64,000 bases of DNA from Miscanthus floridulus (Eukaryota > Streptophyta > Magnoliopsida > Poales > Poaceae), in assembly GCF_019320115.1 (NCBI RefSeq), contig NC_089582.1, positions 117,946,657-118,010,656 on the forward strand, written 5' to 3'. Every line of letters begins with the position of its first letter. The stretch's first letter is position 1. A program made the position numbers and the translations under genes. The notes below the pieces were generated by a model. It had not been told where the DNA came from. It ran no database searches and was given only the letters and a program-made list of their open reading frames with translations. Below are positions 11,821-23,100 of this stretch, one piece after another.

Positions 11821-13248
11821 CTAGGGATCCTCATCATCAGTGGCTTGATCTTCTTGTGGCCTAATGTCGTCTATAGCCATTTGCTTGATTGCCTCACATG
11901 GTGGATCCTCCTTTCCTACAACACTTGAATCAACTTGCTCCACTTGAGAGCCATTAGATTCATCAAATGTCACATCTACAGTGACTTCAACTCTTACCAT
12001 AGTTTTGTTGAAGACACAATAGGCATGCTCATTTGATCCATAGCCAAGAAGAATTCCTTCATCAACTTTAGGTGCAAATTTAGAGGTTTTTGGTCTTTTG
12101 TTAAGTATAAAACACTTGCACCCAAACACTCTAAAGTATGACACCTTTGGTTTGTTACCGGTTAGAAGCTCATATGAAGTCTTCTTGAGTTTCTTGTGTA
12201 GGTAGAGACGGTTGATGGCATGGCAAGCGGTGTTGACGGCATCACTCCAAAAGAGATCCGACGTCTTGTATTCATCTAGCATTGTCCTTGCCATATCAAG
12301 AAGTGTACGGTTCTTCCTCTCTACTACACCATTTTGTTGAGGGGTGTAAGGAGTTGAAAACTCATGCTTGATGCCCTCATCATAAAGAAACTCTTCAACT
12401 AGAGTGTTCTTGAATTCGGTCCTATTATCACTTCTTATCTTCTTGATAGGAAGACCAAACTCCCTTTGTGACCTTCTCACAAATATTTTGACTTTCTCTT
12501 GCACCTGGGACTTATCATAAACAAAGAACACCCAAGTGAAACGGAAATAATCATCAACAATAACTAGACCATATTTGTTATCCCCGATGCTTATGTAGGC
12601 GACCGGTCCAAAGAGATCCATGTGAATCAACTCCAATAGTTGTGTGGTAGTCATGATGCTCTTTGGTGGGTGTGGTACACCTACTTGCTTTCTGGCTTGG
12701 CAAGCACTACAAATCCTATCATTCTCAAATTGAATATTGGTTAGTCCAAGAATGTGGTTGTCTTTTAGGAGTTTGGCCAAGTTCCTCATCCCGACATGAG
12801 CCAGTCGGCGATGCCATAGCCAACCCATGCTAGATTTTGCCACTAAACATGTCTCAAGCTTAGCTTTACTTTTGCTGAAATCAACTAAGTAAAGCTTGTT
12901 CTTGAGGTGACCCATAAAGACAATTGAGGAATCCTCCCTCTTAGAGACTTCCACACCCTTATCCGTGAAGAGACAATTGTAGCCCATCTCACATAATTGA
13001 GAGATGGACATCAGATTATACTTAAAAGAATCAACATGTAAGACATTTGTAATTGAATGATCAAGTGTAATAGCTACTTTACCAAGTCCAATCACACCCC
13101 CTTTTGAATTATCACCAAATATGATATTCTCATCTGAATTTATAGTTGAGGAATATGATGAGAACATACTCCTTTCTCTAGTCATATGATTTGTACAGCC
13201 ACTGTCAAGCACCCAACTTAACCCACCAGAGGAGTATTCCTGCAACAC
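11821..13248 (-). CDS. Copia protease and integrase segment
   Basis: This 475-residue frame starts with the aspartic protease motif (WVLDSGCTNHM, DSG intact). It continues with the pre-integrase zinc-binding region (WHRRLAHVGM and CSACQARK) and the integrase core. The acidic triad is visible in HMDLFGP, RSDNRTEF and NGVVERKN. The usual SDNGTEF is SDNRTEF here, a Gly-to-Arg change next to a catalytic Asp that may impair it. The tail is acidic and ends DDEDP. It lies between gag and RT as in Copia. A palindromic module at 11733 sits just beyond its C-terminus. Confidence 0.93.
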   Translation of the reverse strand: MLQEYSSGGLSWVLDSGCTNHMTRERSMFSSYSSTINSDENIIFGDNSKGGVIGLGKVAITLDHSITNVLHVDSFKYNLMSISQLCEMGYNCLFTDKGVEVSKREDSSIVFMGHLKNKLYLVDFSKSKAKLETCLVAKSSMGWLWHRRLAHVGMRNLAKLLKDNHILGLTNIQFENDRICSACQARKQVGVPHPPKSIMTTTQLLELIHMDLFGPVAYISIGDNKYGLVIVDDYFRFTWVFFVYDKSQVQEKVKIFVRRSQREFGLPIKKIRSDNRTEFKNTLVEEFLYDEGIKHEFSTPYTPQQNGVVERKNRTLLDMARTMLDEYKTSDLFWSDAVNTACHAINRLYLHKKLKKTSYELLTGNKPKVSYFRVFGCKCFILNKRPKTSKFAPKVDEGILLGYGSNEHAYCVFNKTMVRVEVTVDVTFDESNGSQVEQVDSSVVGKEDPPCEAIKQMAIDDIRPQEDQATDDEDP

Positions 13249-13348
13249 AAGTTTAGTTCCTAGTCTTAGGTCCCCAAATATTCTTGGGGCCTTGTATGTT
13301 AGTCACAAGAACTTTAGGAACCCAAATAAAAGTATTATGATAAACATT

Positions 13349-16200
13349 TCAACCATTGCCAACAAACTTGGCAAACACCTCCCCCTTGCTGTTGTGCTGT
13401 AAAACAAAGTTAGAATCCAAACATTGAGGAGGTGTTTTTGCCTTTGGTTGATAAGCATATCTATTTGGAGTGACCCAGATAGATTTCTTTGGTTTCTGAA
13501 CAACCTGCTCTGGAAGTGACACCTTCTTCTTGGGCTTGACATGAGCAGAGGAGTAGGAGGTGGTCTTCCCTTTTCTATGGGGAGCGGCACTACCGCCCTT
13601 CATAGTGGCACTGCCGCCCATAGGCCGTGGTGCTGTTCTGGGCTGGCCTTGTGCCACCTTCTGTGCAGACCTATCTGTATCTTCCTGCCCTTTGCTCATA
13701 AACTAAACACACTTATATCTATTTATTACCTTTCTCCCATTGGTTTTACCTCCATGAGTATGCCCAAGCCCATCTTTGATGCGTAGATTTCTTCCATCTT
13801 TGTATTGTGGCCTCTTTGGTTTTTCGCCTTTGCCACCAGCAGGTTTCTTTCCTTCCATGCCCCTTTTTCCTAACATAGTATTGAGCCTAGCAATCTCATT
13901 TTTCATGACCTCCAAGTTTGCAAGGTTAGTGGAATAAACTTTTAAGTCAAGATTATAGCATTTTCCACACTCTTGGCTAGTGGAGGGAATAGAAATGTCA
14001 TTTGTGTTGGAGAGAAGTGGGGTGCTCTCGCATAGAAGGTTATATTGCTTCTCAAGTTTGTTGTGCTTTTCAACTAAGACACAATACTTGTCATTGAGTG
14101 CAATATTTGCCTTCTTTGTGAGAGCATATTCTCTTTGTTCTTTGGCCAAGGCCTTGTTCAAAGAGTCCACCTCACTTCTCTCTAACTCAAGAGCTTCCTT
14201 GCAGCCAATATACATCTTTTTGGTTTCCTCAAGATAATTATCTCTATCGGCTAGCTCGACTTTGACATTTTCTAGTTCCTCCATTAGATTCATGATGAAG
14301 AGCTTGGTTTTAGAATCTAACTTTTTAGTCAATTTAACATATTTCTCAACATCACTAGTATCATCATCACTAGAATCACTAAGTTCATTGCTAGAGATGT
14401 CACTAGGAGGTGGAGGAGATTTAGCTCTTCATTTTACCTTCTCACCCTTTGCCATAAGACAAACGTGAGTGGAGCGGTGGTCATCATCATCGGACATGTT
14501 GTTGAAGAGCCTTGATGTAGAGGATAGCTTTTGAATAGCCACGGTTGCAATCTTCACATCCTCTTCACTTGACTCTTTAGTTGAGTCCCACTCATGCCCA
14601 ATGTGTGCCTCTCCCATTTGCTTGTATCTCTTTTTGTGCTCATGCTTGCCCTCATTGTTGTTCCTCTTGTATTTGTTCTCTTTCTTGTCATAAGGACACT
14701 TAGCAATGAAGTGCTCCGTGCTGCCACAATTGTAGCAAGTCCTCTTCTTCTTGTTTGGGAACCTTCTTTGCACTATTTTGTACCCATTCTTTTTCAACCC
14801 CTTGTGATAGCTCTTCATGAACAAAGCCATGTCATCAATCTTTATATAATCAGCCCCATCATCTTCATCTTCACTTAAGGATGAACTTGGATCATCATTT
14901 TGTAGAGTTGACTTGATTTCCTTGGGTTGACTTGTTGATGCTTGCTTGCCGCCCTTTACCTTGTTGGAGATGCCTTGATTGCTTGATTTGTTGGCCTTGA
15001 GAGCTACTTACTTGATCTTCATGCCTTCTAGCTTGGCTTGCAACTCACCAAGTCTTCTTCTCTCATTAGCTTCTTCTCTTTGCATGTCAAATGTCAACAA
15101 TCTTCCAAGCACATCATTAGGTGTGAAGTGCTCAAACTTCTTCTTATCCCTAATCAAGGTGACTACGGTCTCATTTCTTGGTGAGTAAGCCTCCAACATA
15201 ACCTTCACCACTTTGTGATCATCAAGCTCATCACACCCATAGCCTCTAATCTTGCCCACCAAGGTCATTAATCTATCAAACATCTCTTGTGGCCCTTCTC
15301 CATCTACAGTCATGAACCTATTGAGCTTGGCCATCAACAAATCAATCTTTGCTTTCCTCACTTTATCTACACCTTCATGTGCTAGATGCAAAGTGTCCCA
15401 AATCTATTTTGCAACATTGACATTTATCACTCAGTTGTACTCATTTCCATCCAAGGCACTAAGGAGAATATTTGTGGCTTGGCCATTTAGATGGACAGCA
15501 GCTAGCTCTTCATTTGTTGGCGCTTCGGGATCTTCCGGTGGCTGCAATCCATTCACCACAATCTCCCAAAGACCGAGGTGAAGACCTACAAGATAGGCAC
15601 TCATCAAGTGCTTCCACTTGGCAAAGTTTGTCCCATCAAAATGAGGCAACTTTCCCGCGGGTACATTGACAAAGGAGCTTTTGTTATAGTTAGACAAATA
15701 AGAATAATTAAAGGATATGGTGGCATATTTGTTCTTGTTGTTGTTGCTACCCTTATCCTTGTTATCCTTCTTTTTGTCCTTGCTCTTCACCTCCTTGCTA
15801 TCTTTTGAAGCATGGTATGACACATCATCATCTCCATCGTCCGAGCTACTAGAGAGCTCACTAGATGATGCATCATACTCATTTTTCTCTTGCTCTTGAG
15901 TTCTTGCTGCCCTTCTCTTAGCTCTTGCCTCTCTTGTGATTCTTCTTTCTTCTTTTCTCTTCTTCTTGTCTTTGAGACGCTGCTCTTCCTTCTTCTTTTC
16001 TCTAGCTTCTCTTGTCGAGATCTTTGTGGCTTTTTTTCTTTTCTTGCCTTTCTTCTTTCGGCATCGGTGGTCTTGGGTTCTTTGATGGTGGCATCACTTG
16101 CCGTGGACATGGACAGCTCATTGCTGCTGCCGACATCCTCAACGTGCACACCACTTGCGTCCGCAATGCGAACGTTCTTCGAACCTTCTCCTTCTTCCAT
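13349..16200 (-). pseudogene. Copia gag with coiled coil and zinc knuckle (broken)
   Basis: Successive minus-strand frames make up the capsid/nucleocapsid gene. They are: an N-terminal Lys/Arg/Glu-rich part (16200-15787), a gag core (15823-15431, with LPHFDGTNFAKWKHLM), its continuation (15391-15008, UBN2/gag-like), a zinc knuckle CYNCGSTEHFIAKC (14830-14429), a long coiled coil (14332-13703) and a basic gag-pol linker (13699-13349). Frameshifts and stops separate them, for example after DGNEYN near 15431 and in the VAK-IWDT stretch near 15402. Long coiled-coil gag is typical of SIRE/Maximus. Two palindromic modules (13582, 13603) fall in the linker and encode GGSA-type peptides. Confidence 0.88.
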
Positions 16201-16234
16201 ACTTCACGCGGTGAAGCGTATGCGAAGCAACCTC

Positions 16235-16246
16235 GCTCTGATACCA
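16235..16246 (-). other. Copia primer binding site (initiator tRNA-Met type)
   Basis: The minus strand reads TGGTATCAGAGC, the 3'-end complement of plant initiator tRNA-Met, two bases inside the 5' LTR. This is the usual Copia primer site and fixes the element orientation. Confidence 0.93.
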
Positions 16247-16248
16247 CT

Positions 16249-17478
16249 TGTAGGATCTACAAGAAGATAAAGAAGGTCTAGAGGGGGGTGAATAGACCTA
16301 TAAAAATTCAACTCAAAACTCTGTTAGGACAGAGGGCGGCACTGCCGGCCTTACAGGGCGGCACTGTCGCTCTACAAAAAATAATCTAACACAGTTGAGA
16401 TTTAACAGATATGAACCTGACCTCACTAGCTGCTTAATCCTGCAATATAACTTCAAGATCCAGTTCGAAGACTGGATACCATAGAAACTTCACACAAATA
16501 TGAATCGAGCAACTAAACCCTAACAACAGCTAGCAACAAAGTAAACAGCAAGTATAATAAAGACGAAGCACGCAAGACACAAGATTTATTCCGTGGTTCA
16601 GCTCACCACTAAGGTTTGCCTAAGTCCACGTTGTTGAGGAAGCCACAAAAGGCTTGAGCTTGCCACAAAGGCTTGCCTTACCCTCGTTCTCAAATCAAGA
16701 GAGTGAACTCTTAAAGTGAGGGGTGATTTCTTAGCTTTCGAATGAGGTTACAAACCTCCCAAGGCTGCCACATAAGTTGGCAAGCACAAGGGCGATGCCT
16801 AGCAGGCTAGGAGCAAGCTCTAAGAGTAACAAACCCTAGAACCGCCGGCCAAACATGAACCAAATGCTCTTGGACTTTGAGAATGAGTGAATCTACTCTC
16901 CAATCGAGTTTTGCTGCCTTTTCTCTCAAGTTTTGATGGTTGGAATCAAGGATTTGCTTGAGGGATGGAGGAGCAACAATGGAGGAGAGAGGGTGAGCTT
17001 TGGTTCTATTTTTCTCGAGCAGAATGACTCAGTGGAGAAGATAACTGTTGTGGGCCGGGCCTGAGGGGTATAAATACCCCCCGAGTCCAACGGTCGGTTA
17101 AGGGCGGCACTGCCGCTCTTAACAGGGCGGCACTGCCGCCCTAGCCAAAACAGGTAAGATGATCTAAAATTTGGTTTGCTGTTTTGACTAGGTGAGATGA
17201 TGTAGATCTGTGAATTTGAGCATGTGGTTCAACAGTTGACCAACTGTCCTAAAATCCCTCTTAATAGTACGGCTTTCCCTAAACTCAAATTCAAAACATA
17301 AAAGAATTTAAACCTCTTTTGAGCTGGGTCTAGCCACCTTTCTTAATTAGGACACCTGTAACCTATACATCATCCTCATTCTTTGATTCCCTGCTTGTCA
17401 TCTCGATAAACCTCATTAGTCCTCTAATTTGGTGGTCATCAATGCCAAAACCCACAATAAGGATTGATTGCACTTACA
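16249..17478 (-). repeat. Copia 5' LTR
   Basis: The LTR is 1,230 bp and pairs with 5195-6403. It is 21 bp longer, mainly because it keeps two palindromic modules (16334 and 16356) where the other LTR has one. Further modules lie at 17102 and 17125. Confidence 0.93.
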
Positions 17479-17778
17479 ACGGCGCACTGGCGGTGGCGCG
17501 GGGCTCTCCTGTGGCGGCGCTCCCTCCTTATCCCGGCGACGCTCCTTCCCCGGCCAGATCCACGACACACCCCTCCTTCCTCGGCCAGATCTGGTCCCGA
17601 CGGCAGATCCTGCCAGTGCGGGTCTCCGGCGATGGGGCACGTGCGGGCCCTCCTCGGACAGCGGCGGCTCCTCCGAATCGAGCTCCCCCGGCGGCGATGT
17701 CGAGCAGGGACGGCGGCAGCGAGGGCCAGATCCAGGCCTAGTAGGGCTATGGGTTTTTCCTTTTTTTTTGTTTTTTCA

Positions 17779-17900
17779 TTCGATTTACCGAGGCGGTCAT
17801 CGAACCGCCTCGGAAAAGGTCCTATTTACCGTGACCTTTCATCCGAGGCGGTTGCGATGCCCACCTTGCTAAATCGAATATGCCCGCCTCGGTAAAGTTT
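17779..17900. repeat. CACTA right subterminal repeats
   Basis: TTTACCGAGGCGG, AACCGCCTCGG, ATCCGAGGCGG and CCCGCCTCGGTAAAG repeat in alternating orientation beside the right terminus, matching the motif family of the left array. Confidence 0.8.
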
Positions 17901-18134
17901 TTTGTAGTAGTGCGAGCACGCTACCTACATGTAATCTAAATGAATAATTAGCCAAAAATACAAACAATCATGCTATATATGTTGGATGCTCAAAATTGAG
18001 TGGGTGTTGGCATCAGTTATACTAGCGTTTTTAGACCACAAGTGCATGGTGGTGGTGTAGTTATTTCCTAAGAAGTATTCCAAAATTTAATATCAATCTT
18101 GAGGAGCAAGTATATTTCTAATAGGCAAAGCTAA

Positions 18135-18348
18135 GGGGCAGTTTGGTCCCCAGCCAACTCCTGCCACAACAGTTGTGGCGTCGTCAAAGCTTAGGCGGAG
18201 AAAACGGCCGCCACAACCGTGACGTGTTTATCAACTACAAAAGCCCATGGCAGCCACATCTAAAGTTTAAACCAAGCAGTAGCCTTTTACTCGTGGCACG
18301 CCGTAGGTGAGGCTGGCAAGACGATGTGGTGGGGAGCCAAACATTCCC
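18135..18348. mobile_element. Tourist-like (PIF/Harbinger) MITE
   Basis: The 214-bp element begins GGGGCAGTTTGGTCCCC and ends with the inverted counterpart GGGGAGCCAAACATTCCC. It is flanked by the 3-bp duplication TAA (18132-18134 and 18349-18351), the signature of Tourist-type elements. No ORF is present. Confidence 0.85.
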
Positions 18349-18351
18349 TAA

Positions 18352-20056
18352 GTATTAACAAATCAACATGTTAGGAAACCACAATCTATTGAACTAATGC
18401 GATGAAGATTAAAACTAATGACGAGTCGACTCAAGTGCTTGAGCTAACAATTATGAGAGAGTGCTCATATCTAGGATATCGGGTTCGTTGCCAGCAAACA
18501 TCACAAGGCAACGGTAAACGATAGGTAATGGTTAACAACCATAGTTACATGAGAACATTTGGAAGGAGGCTCTATCATTGTGCTTAAGTTAATTCTTCTC
18601 TTCTCCATCGAAACCCTAGGGCTCTCCCAACCGCGTGTTAACCTAATTTACGTGCACTGTGACAATAACTGTGGCCCGACAGTTGCTCCATTTTTCCTCT
18701 CACAAGATTGACACCACGTCTTCATTCTTCTCTTCTGCATCGAAACCCTCGGGCTCTCCCAAACACATGTCCTCTGTCCTTTAGCAAAAGTAGGCTCTAT
18801 ACTGCGCAACGCCATAATAGACCTGAGCAGGATAGGCCCAACCCGCACATCTTACTGGGCCATGAAATATGTTGACTTCCACCCCTTTGGCTTCCCTAGG
18901 CTCCCTTTTTGACATCCACGTAACATCGTCTTTTCCCCTTTTGCAAAAAAAGTGCCCAAATATGTTGATTTTGGCAATTTGGAAACACGATTTGCAGAAC
19001 ACAATTATTAGCACTAGTGGCATAAACCATATCAAATGATTGTATGAAATACTTAAAAATGAAGTAAAAATGCTACAATAAGTAACACGGGTGGATAAGT
19101 TCCACTACAAGAAATCCTACCAACTGACCTATGCTTAGTTTGTAGTAATTTCAATTTGATAAGTTTTTTATATATGTATATTTGTCTCACCTAATGTTAG
19201 CTTTCTTAATTTAAGATTTGGGCTTTTCTAAAAGTGTCGTACACAATAAAACCCTTAAAAACAGCACTACTATATGCACCATTCATGTTTTTGCTCAAAC
19301 AAAGTTCACATATAGTGCATCTAACATGAGCCAAGACTTGACAAAAAAGACACACTCTCCTTCATATGTTAGGCTAAAACAATAATACTACATGGAAATT
19401 ACAAGGGCTACAACTTAGTCCAACCAATCGAGTTTCAACCCAAGGCTGGCTTCCCTTTTTAAAAGTTAGACCAATAAGAAAACATAAACCACAATTATAT
19501 TTGAAAATCATTGAATGAAAGCCCAATCTGTACTGATCCCATGTTTGAACAATGCCAGTTTTAGGATCTAACCAGGATGGTCCTACGTACGTGGACTAGT
19601 GGCCTAGTTCTTCCATCCGCTATCTTAACCGCTGCATGTGACCACATCGTGGCCCGTAGCTGCTGGTTGCCCGTGTAGGCCATCAAGAAACCCTGAAGAA
19701 TCCTTTGGCCTCACCTCTTGTTACCACCACTCCCGTGACCCCAGCCTTTGTCCTTTAACTATCCCACACATTCCCTACCATAAATCCAAGAAAACCCCAG
19801 ACCCTGAAAATACACACCATCCCTGCAACCATGTATATATATTGATGGCACTCATCACCAGCGGTTTCTACTTAACACATCGAGTGAAATGTGAATGAAT
19901 GGCCCGGACCACGTCAATTTGTTGTGTGTTTGCAGTACTTGTGTACATCAGTACATGCAATCCACCAATGCTGAAGTTACCAGTGCCATGGATAAAAGGG
20001 CAGTGTATAACAGTTTTTGTCAGTAGGAAGCATGTGCATTTTGACATGTTGCTGCC
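18352..20056. other. Intergenic region upstream of the GH9 gene
   Basis: No gene is recognised. It contains a 39-bp direct repeat (18592-18630 and 18724-18762, two mismatches, with ATCGAAACCCT and GGGCTCTCCCAA blocks). A CACTACAAGAAATCC stretch at 19103 looks like one CACTA terminus without a partner. The final 500 bp are C/A-rich and probably contain upstream promoter elements of the endoglucanase gene. Confidence 0.5.
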
Positions 20057-20064
20057 TATAAATA
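20057..20064 (+). promoter_or_regulatory. TATA box of the GH9 gene
   Basis: TATAAATA lies 85 bp before the chosen ATG. Transcription would start near 20090-20095 and give a leader of about 50 bases. Confidence 0.75.
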
Positions 20065-20141
20065 CGCGCCGAAACACCAAAGATGCGCTGCAGGTGACAG
20101 TGAGCTAGTGCGAGTGAGTAGAAGCAGCAAGCTGGAAAAAA

Positions 20142-23100
20142 ATGGCGCCTTGCTCTGCTCCTCGTTCGTCTCCCGTCCACCATTTATGTGTGCACATCCT
20201 ACTAGCGTACTTGCTCGCGGCGCGGTGGCTCGTGCCATCCTGCTCGGCTTCCTTCTTCCGCGTCCCTTGGGCCGCCGGGCGGCACGACTACCGTGACGCG
20301 CTGGCCAAGTCCATCCTCTTCTTCGAGGGCCAGCGGTCGGGGCGGCTGCCGCCGGGCCAGCGCGCGTCGTGGCGCGGGGACTCCGGCGTGTCGGACGGCG
20401 CCGCGGCCGGGGTCGACCTGGAGGGCGGGTACTACGACGCCGGGGACAACGTCAAGTTCGGCTTCCCCATGGCGTTCACCACCACCATGCTGGCCTGGAG
20501 CGTCATCGAGTTCGGCGACTCCATGCCGCGCGACGGGCGCCGCCACGCCGCCGCCGCCGTCCGCTGGGCCACCGATTACCTCCTCAAGGCGCTCTCCCAC
20601 CCCGGCGTCATCTTTCTGCAGGCAAGCGCGCGGCATTGTTGTTGTGCACTGCCAGTCTGCCACGTTCTTTCATGTCGTCGCAGCAATGCAGGGTCGCTGA
20701 AAGTGCTGTGCACGGGCAATGCAGGTGGGCGATCCGTGGAAGGATCACGACTGCTGGGAGAGGCCGGAGGACATGGACACGGATCGCACGGTGTACAACG
20801 TTAGCGCGGGGCGGCCGGGCTCGGACATCGCGGGGGAGACGGCGGCGGCATTGGCGGCGGCGTCCATGGTGTTCCGAGATGCCGACCCGGCGTACGCCGA
20901 GACGCTGCTCACGAGCGCGAGAAAGGCGTTCGAGTTCGCGGACACGTACAAGGGCGCGTACAGCGACGACCCTGACCTCAGGGCAGGGGGCTGCCCGTTC
21001 TACTGCGACTTCAATGGCTACCAGGTCAGATGCTTTGTCTCGTTTCCTTGCCTCTGTGAGCAGATGGCGACATGACCTCTGCACCTCTGCCTCGACACAG
21101 CAACACACAAAATAAGCTTACACTGTGTTGCGGTTGCAATAGCGTTGGTTGGAAATATGTGCTACTCTCTCCCGCCAAGAAAACATGTTGTAAAAATAGT
21201 TAATGTTTGATTAAATTTCTAGCGAATGTTATTCACATTTATAACTTTAAATTAATTTAATAAGAAATATATTTCATAATTAATCTAATGATATCTATTT
21301 GATATCATAAATATTGATATGTTTTAGCTATAATTAATCAAACTTAAGATACTAAACCATGACATTGTGCTAGAATTGTAGGTTTTTCTAGACGGAGGGA
21401 GTAGTTCATAGTCCACCAGACAATTTGTATCTGTCTGTAAGCACTAACCATGCATATTATTTGATAAAAAAAAACGAACAGCAAAAAATGTTTATGGGCC
21501 AAAAATGCCTACTATTGGTCCCCACCTATCCAAACATGCTCTTAAGAACAGTAATGTCAGCGAAATAGCTAAAACAGAGACAGACTCGAACACCACTAAC
21601 TGTCGTTTTCAATGAAACAACAAGCTTTGAAGTTTCTATTCATGAATTTCTGGCGCTCCAACCTCTAGCAATTTGGGCTGATTCCTGTCTGACACGCACT
21701 ACATATTGCTCATGTATTATGTATTTATGTGTTGGCCCAAAGGAAAGGTGTAGAACATCATAAGCGATTGATAGCTCGAAATGAGTGTTTGGTTCGAGGA
21801 ACCATACTTTCATAGATGAGTTGTGCATCATGAATCCACTTCATGAGTTTTTTGGTGCTCAAATTGTCATGTTTATACGAATTATTTGTTAGCGAGGGAT
21901 AGAGTGCTCGTGGATGAATCAAAATTCTATTCCACAAGCCAAATAAAAAAATGAGGGGCAGAAAATGACAAATGACCCTATTCCTGAAACTAAACACACA
22001 CTATGAGTGGCAACAGAGCATATATCAACAAAAAGTTGAGTTTCCACTTGCTGACACCCAAACATACAACACATAATGGCAGAGTGTACCTAGTGTGGGC
22101 CGACATGCAACATTTCATCAAAACCTATGCTCATGTAAAATCGATGAGAATTGAAGGCTGCTTCCACATATTCCACTGTTAGAACATTCAGAGCTTTTTT
22201 TTTTTTTTGAACACGCAAAAGTTTTGTGCGCCAATTTTTACAGAAGAAGAGGCTTAATATAAGCCGAGAAAAATCAGAACCACCGAAGTTCAGAACTGAT
22301 CAAGCTAATGGCTTAAAGCGTACTGAAATCCTTGGCAGGATGAGCTGCTGTGGGGGGCAGCATGGCTACGGAGAGCCTCCAAGGATGACACATTCCTCCA
22401 GTACATTCAGAACAATGGCAAGACCCTGGGTGCAGAAGACAGCAGTAACGAGTTCGGGTGGGACAACAAGCATGCCGGCCTCAACGTCCTTGTTTCCAAG
22501 GTTACGGGCTGCTTCCATCCATCTCCTTCGATCACTGAATGCAAATTATGCTGAAAAATATCAGCAGTGCAGACTTGATTGGTGCAAGAAAAATGTTTGC
22601 AGGAGTTCATTGAAGGCGATGCGCTATCTTTGCAGTCCTACAAGGAGTTTGCAGACAGCTTCATATGCACGCTCATTCCAGAGTCGTCTTCACCGCATAT
22701 CACGTACACCCCTGGGGGCATGATCTACAAGCCTGGAGGCAGCAACATGCAGCATGTCACCTCCATCTCCTTCCTGCTCCTAACTTACGCCAAGTACCTC
22801 TCCAAATCCTCTCATACTGTCAACTGTGGAGACGTCTCAGTTGGCCCTGTAACTCTTCGGCTTCAAGCCAAAAAGCAGGTACTGTAATATCTCTGACATT
22901 TTTCACCATACATGCCTTACACGGTGACATCCAGTCTAGTGAAACTGACAAATTGCCCTCTGAACATTTCGAATTTATCCATACATATCTGCAGGTTGAT
23001 TACCTGTTAGGAGACAATCCAATGAAAATGTCGTATATGATCGGGTACGGTGACCGGTACCCTCAGCGGATCCATCACCGGGCATCGTCGTTGCCCTCGA

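Larger units (their letters stand above)
5281..17141. repeat. Dispersed 17-bp palindromic module, 17 copies in the Copia element
   Basis: Consensus GGGCGGCACTGCCGCCC on the plus strand is a perfect inverted repeat around one central base. Copies start at 5281, 6027, 6050, 6698, 8931, 8953, 9232, 9496, 9693, 9715, 11733, 13582, 13603, 16334, 16356, 17102 and 17125. Twelve form six close pairs with starts 21-23 bp apart and 4-6 bp mostly AT-rich spacers. All share one orientation (central C or T on the plus strand). Variants look mostly like transitions. I found no copy outside this element. Confidence 0.9.
5195..17478 (-). mobile_element. Ty1/Copia retrotransposon, SIRE/Maximus-like
   Basis: The complete 12,284-bp insertion is flanked by the 5-bp duplication ACGGC (5190-5194 and 17479-17483). 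It lies on the minus strand: 5' LTR 16249-17478, PBS, gag, protease/integrase, RT/RNase H, an extra env-like region, PPT, 3' LTR 5195-6403. The Copia order (integrase before RT), the LTRs of about 1.2 kb, the coiled-coil gag and the long region after pol match the SIRE/Maximus (Opie/Ji-like) lineage. Stops and frameshifts in gag, RT and the extra region make it non-functional on its own. The LTRs differ by several percent by eye, so it is not among the youngest insertions here. Confidence 0.95.
4224..17912. mobile_element. Non-autonomous CACTA transposon (split by a Copia element)
   Basis: The left end reads CACTACTGCAGAAAAACTT and the right end is its inverted match, GTTTTTTGTAGTAGTG. Both are flanked by the 3-bp duplication CGA (4221-4223 and 17913-17915), which is diagnostic of CACTA (En/Spm) elements. 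Removing the nested Copia (5195-17478) leaves only about 1.4 kb. That DNA has no transposase, only subterminal repeats, a TATA-like region and a tandemly duplicated GC-rich segment. It is therefore a small non-autonomous member that would move only with enzyme from a related element. Confidence 0.92.

Noticed and set aside
19103..19117. CACTACAAGAAATCC as an end of another CACTA element
   Set aside because: It resembles a CACTA terminus, but I found no inverted partner, subterminal array or duplication nearby.
20202..21115. Long overlapping ORFs on both strands across the endoglucanase exons (for example 20202-20663 minus and 20369-21115 plus)
   Set aside because: They are shadows of very GC-rich GH9 exons. 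Only the GH9 frame gives a known family and correct splice joins.
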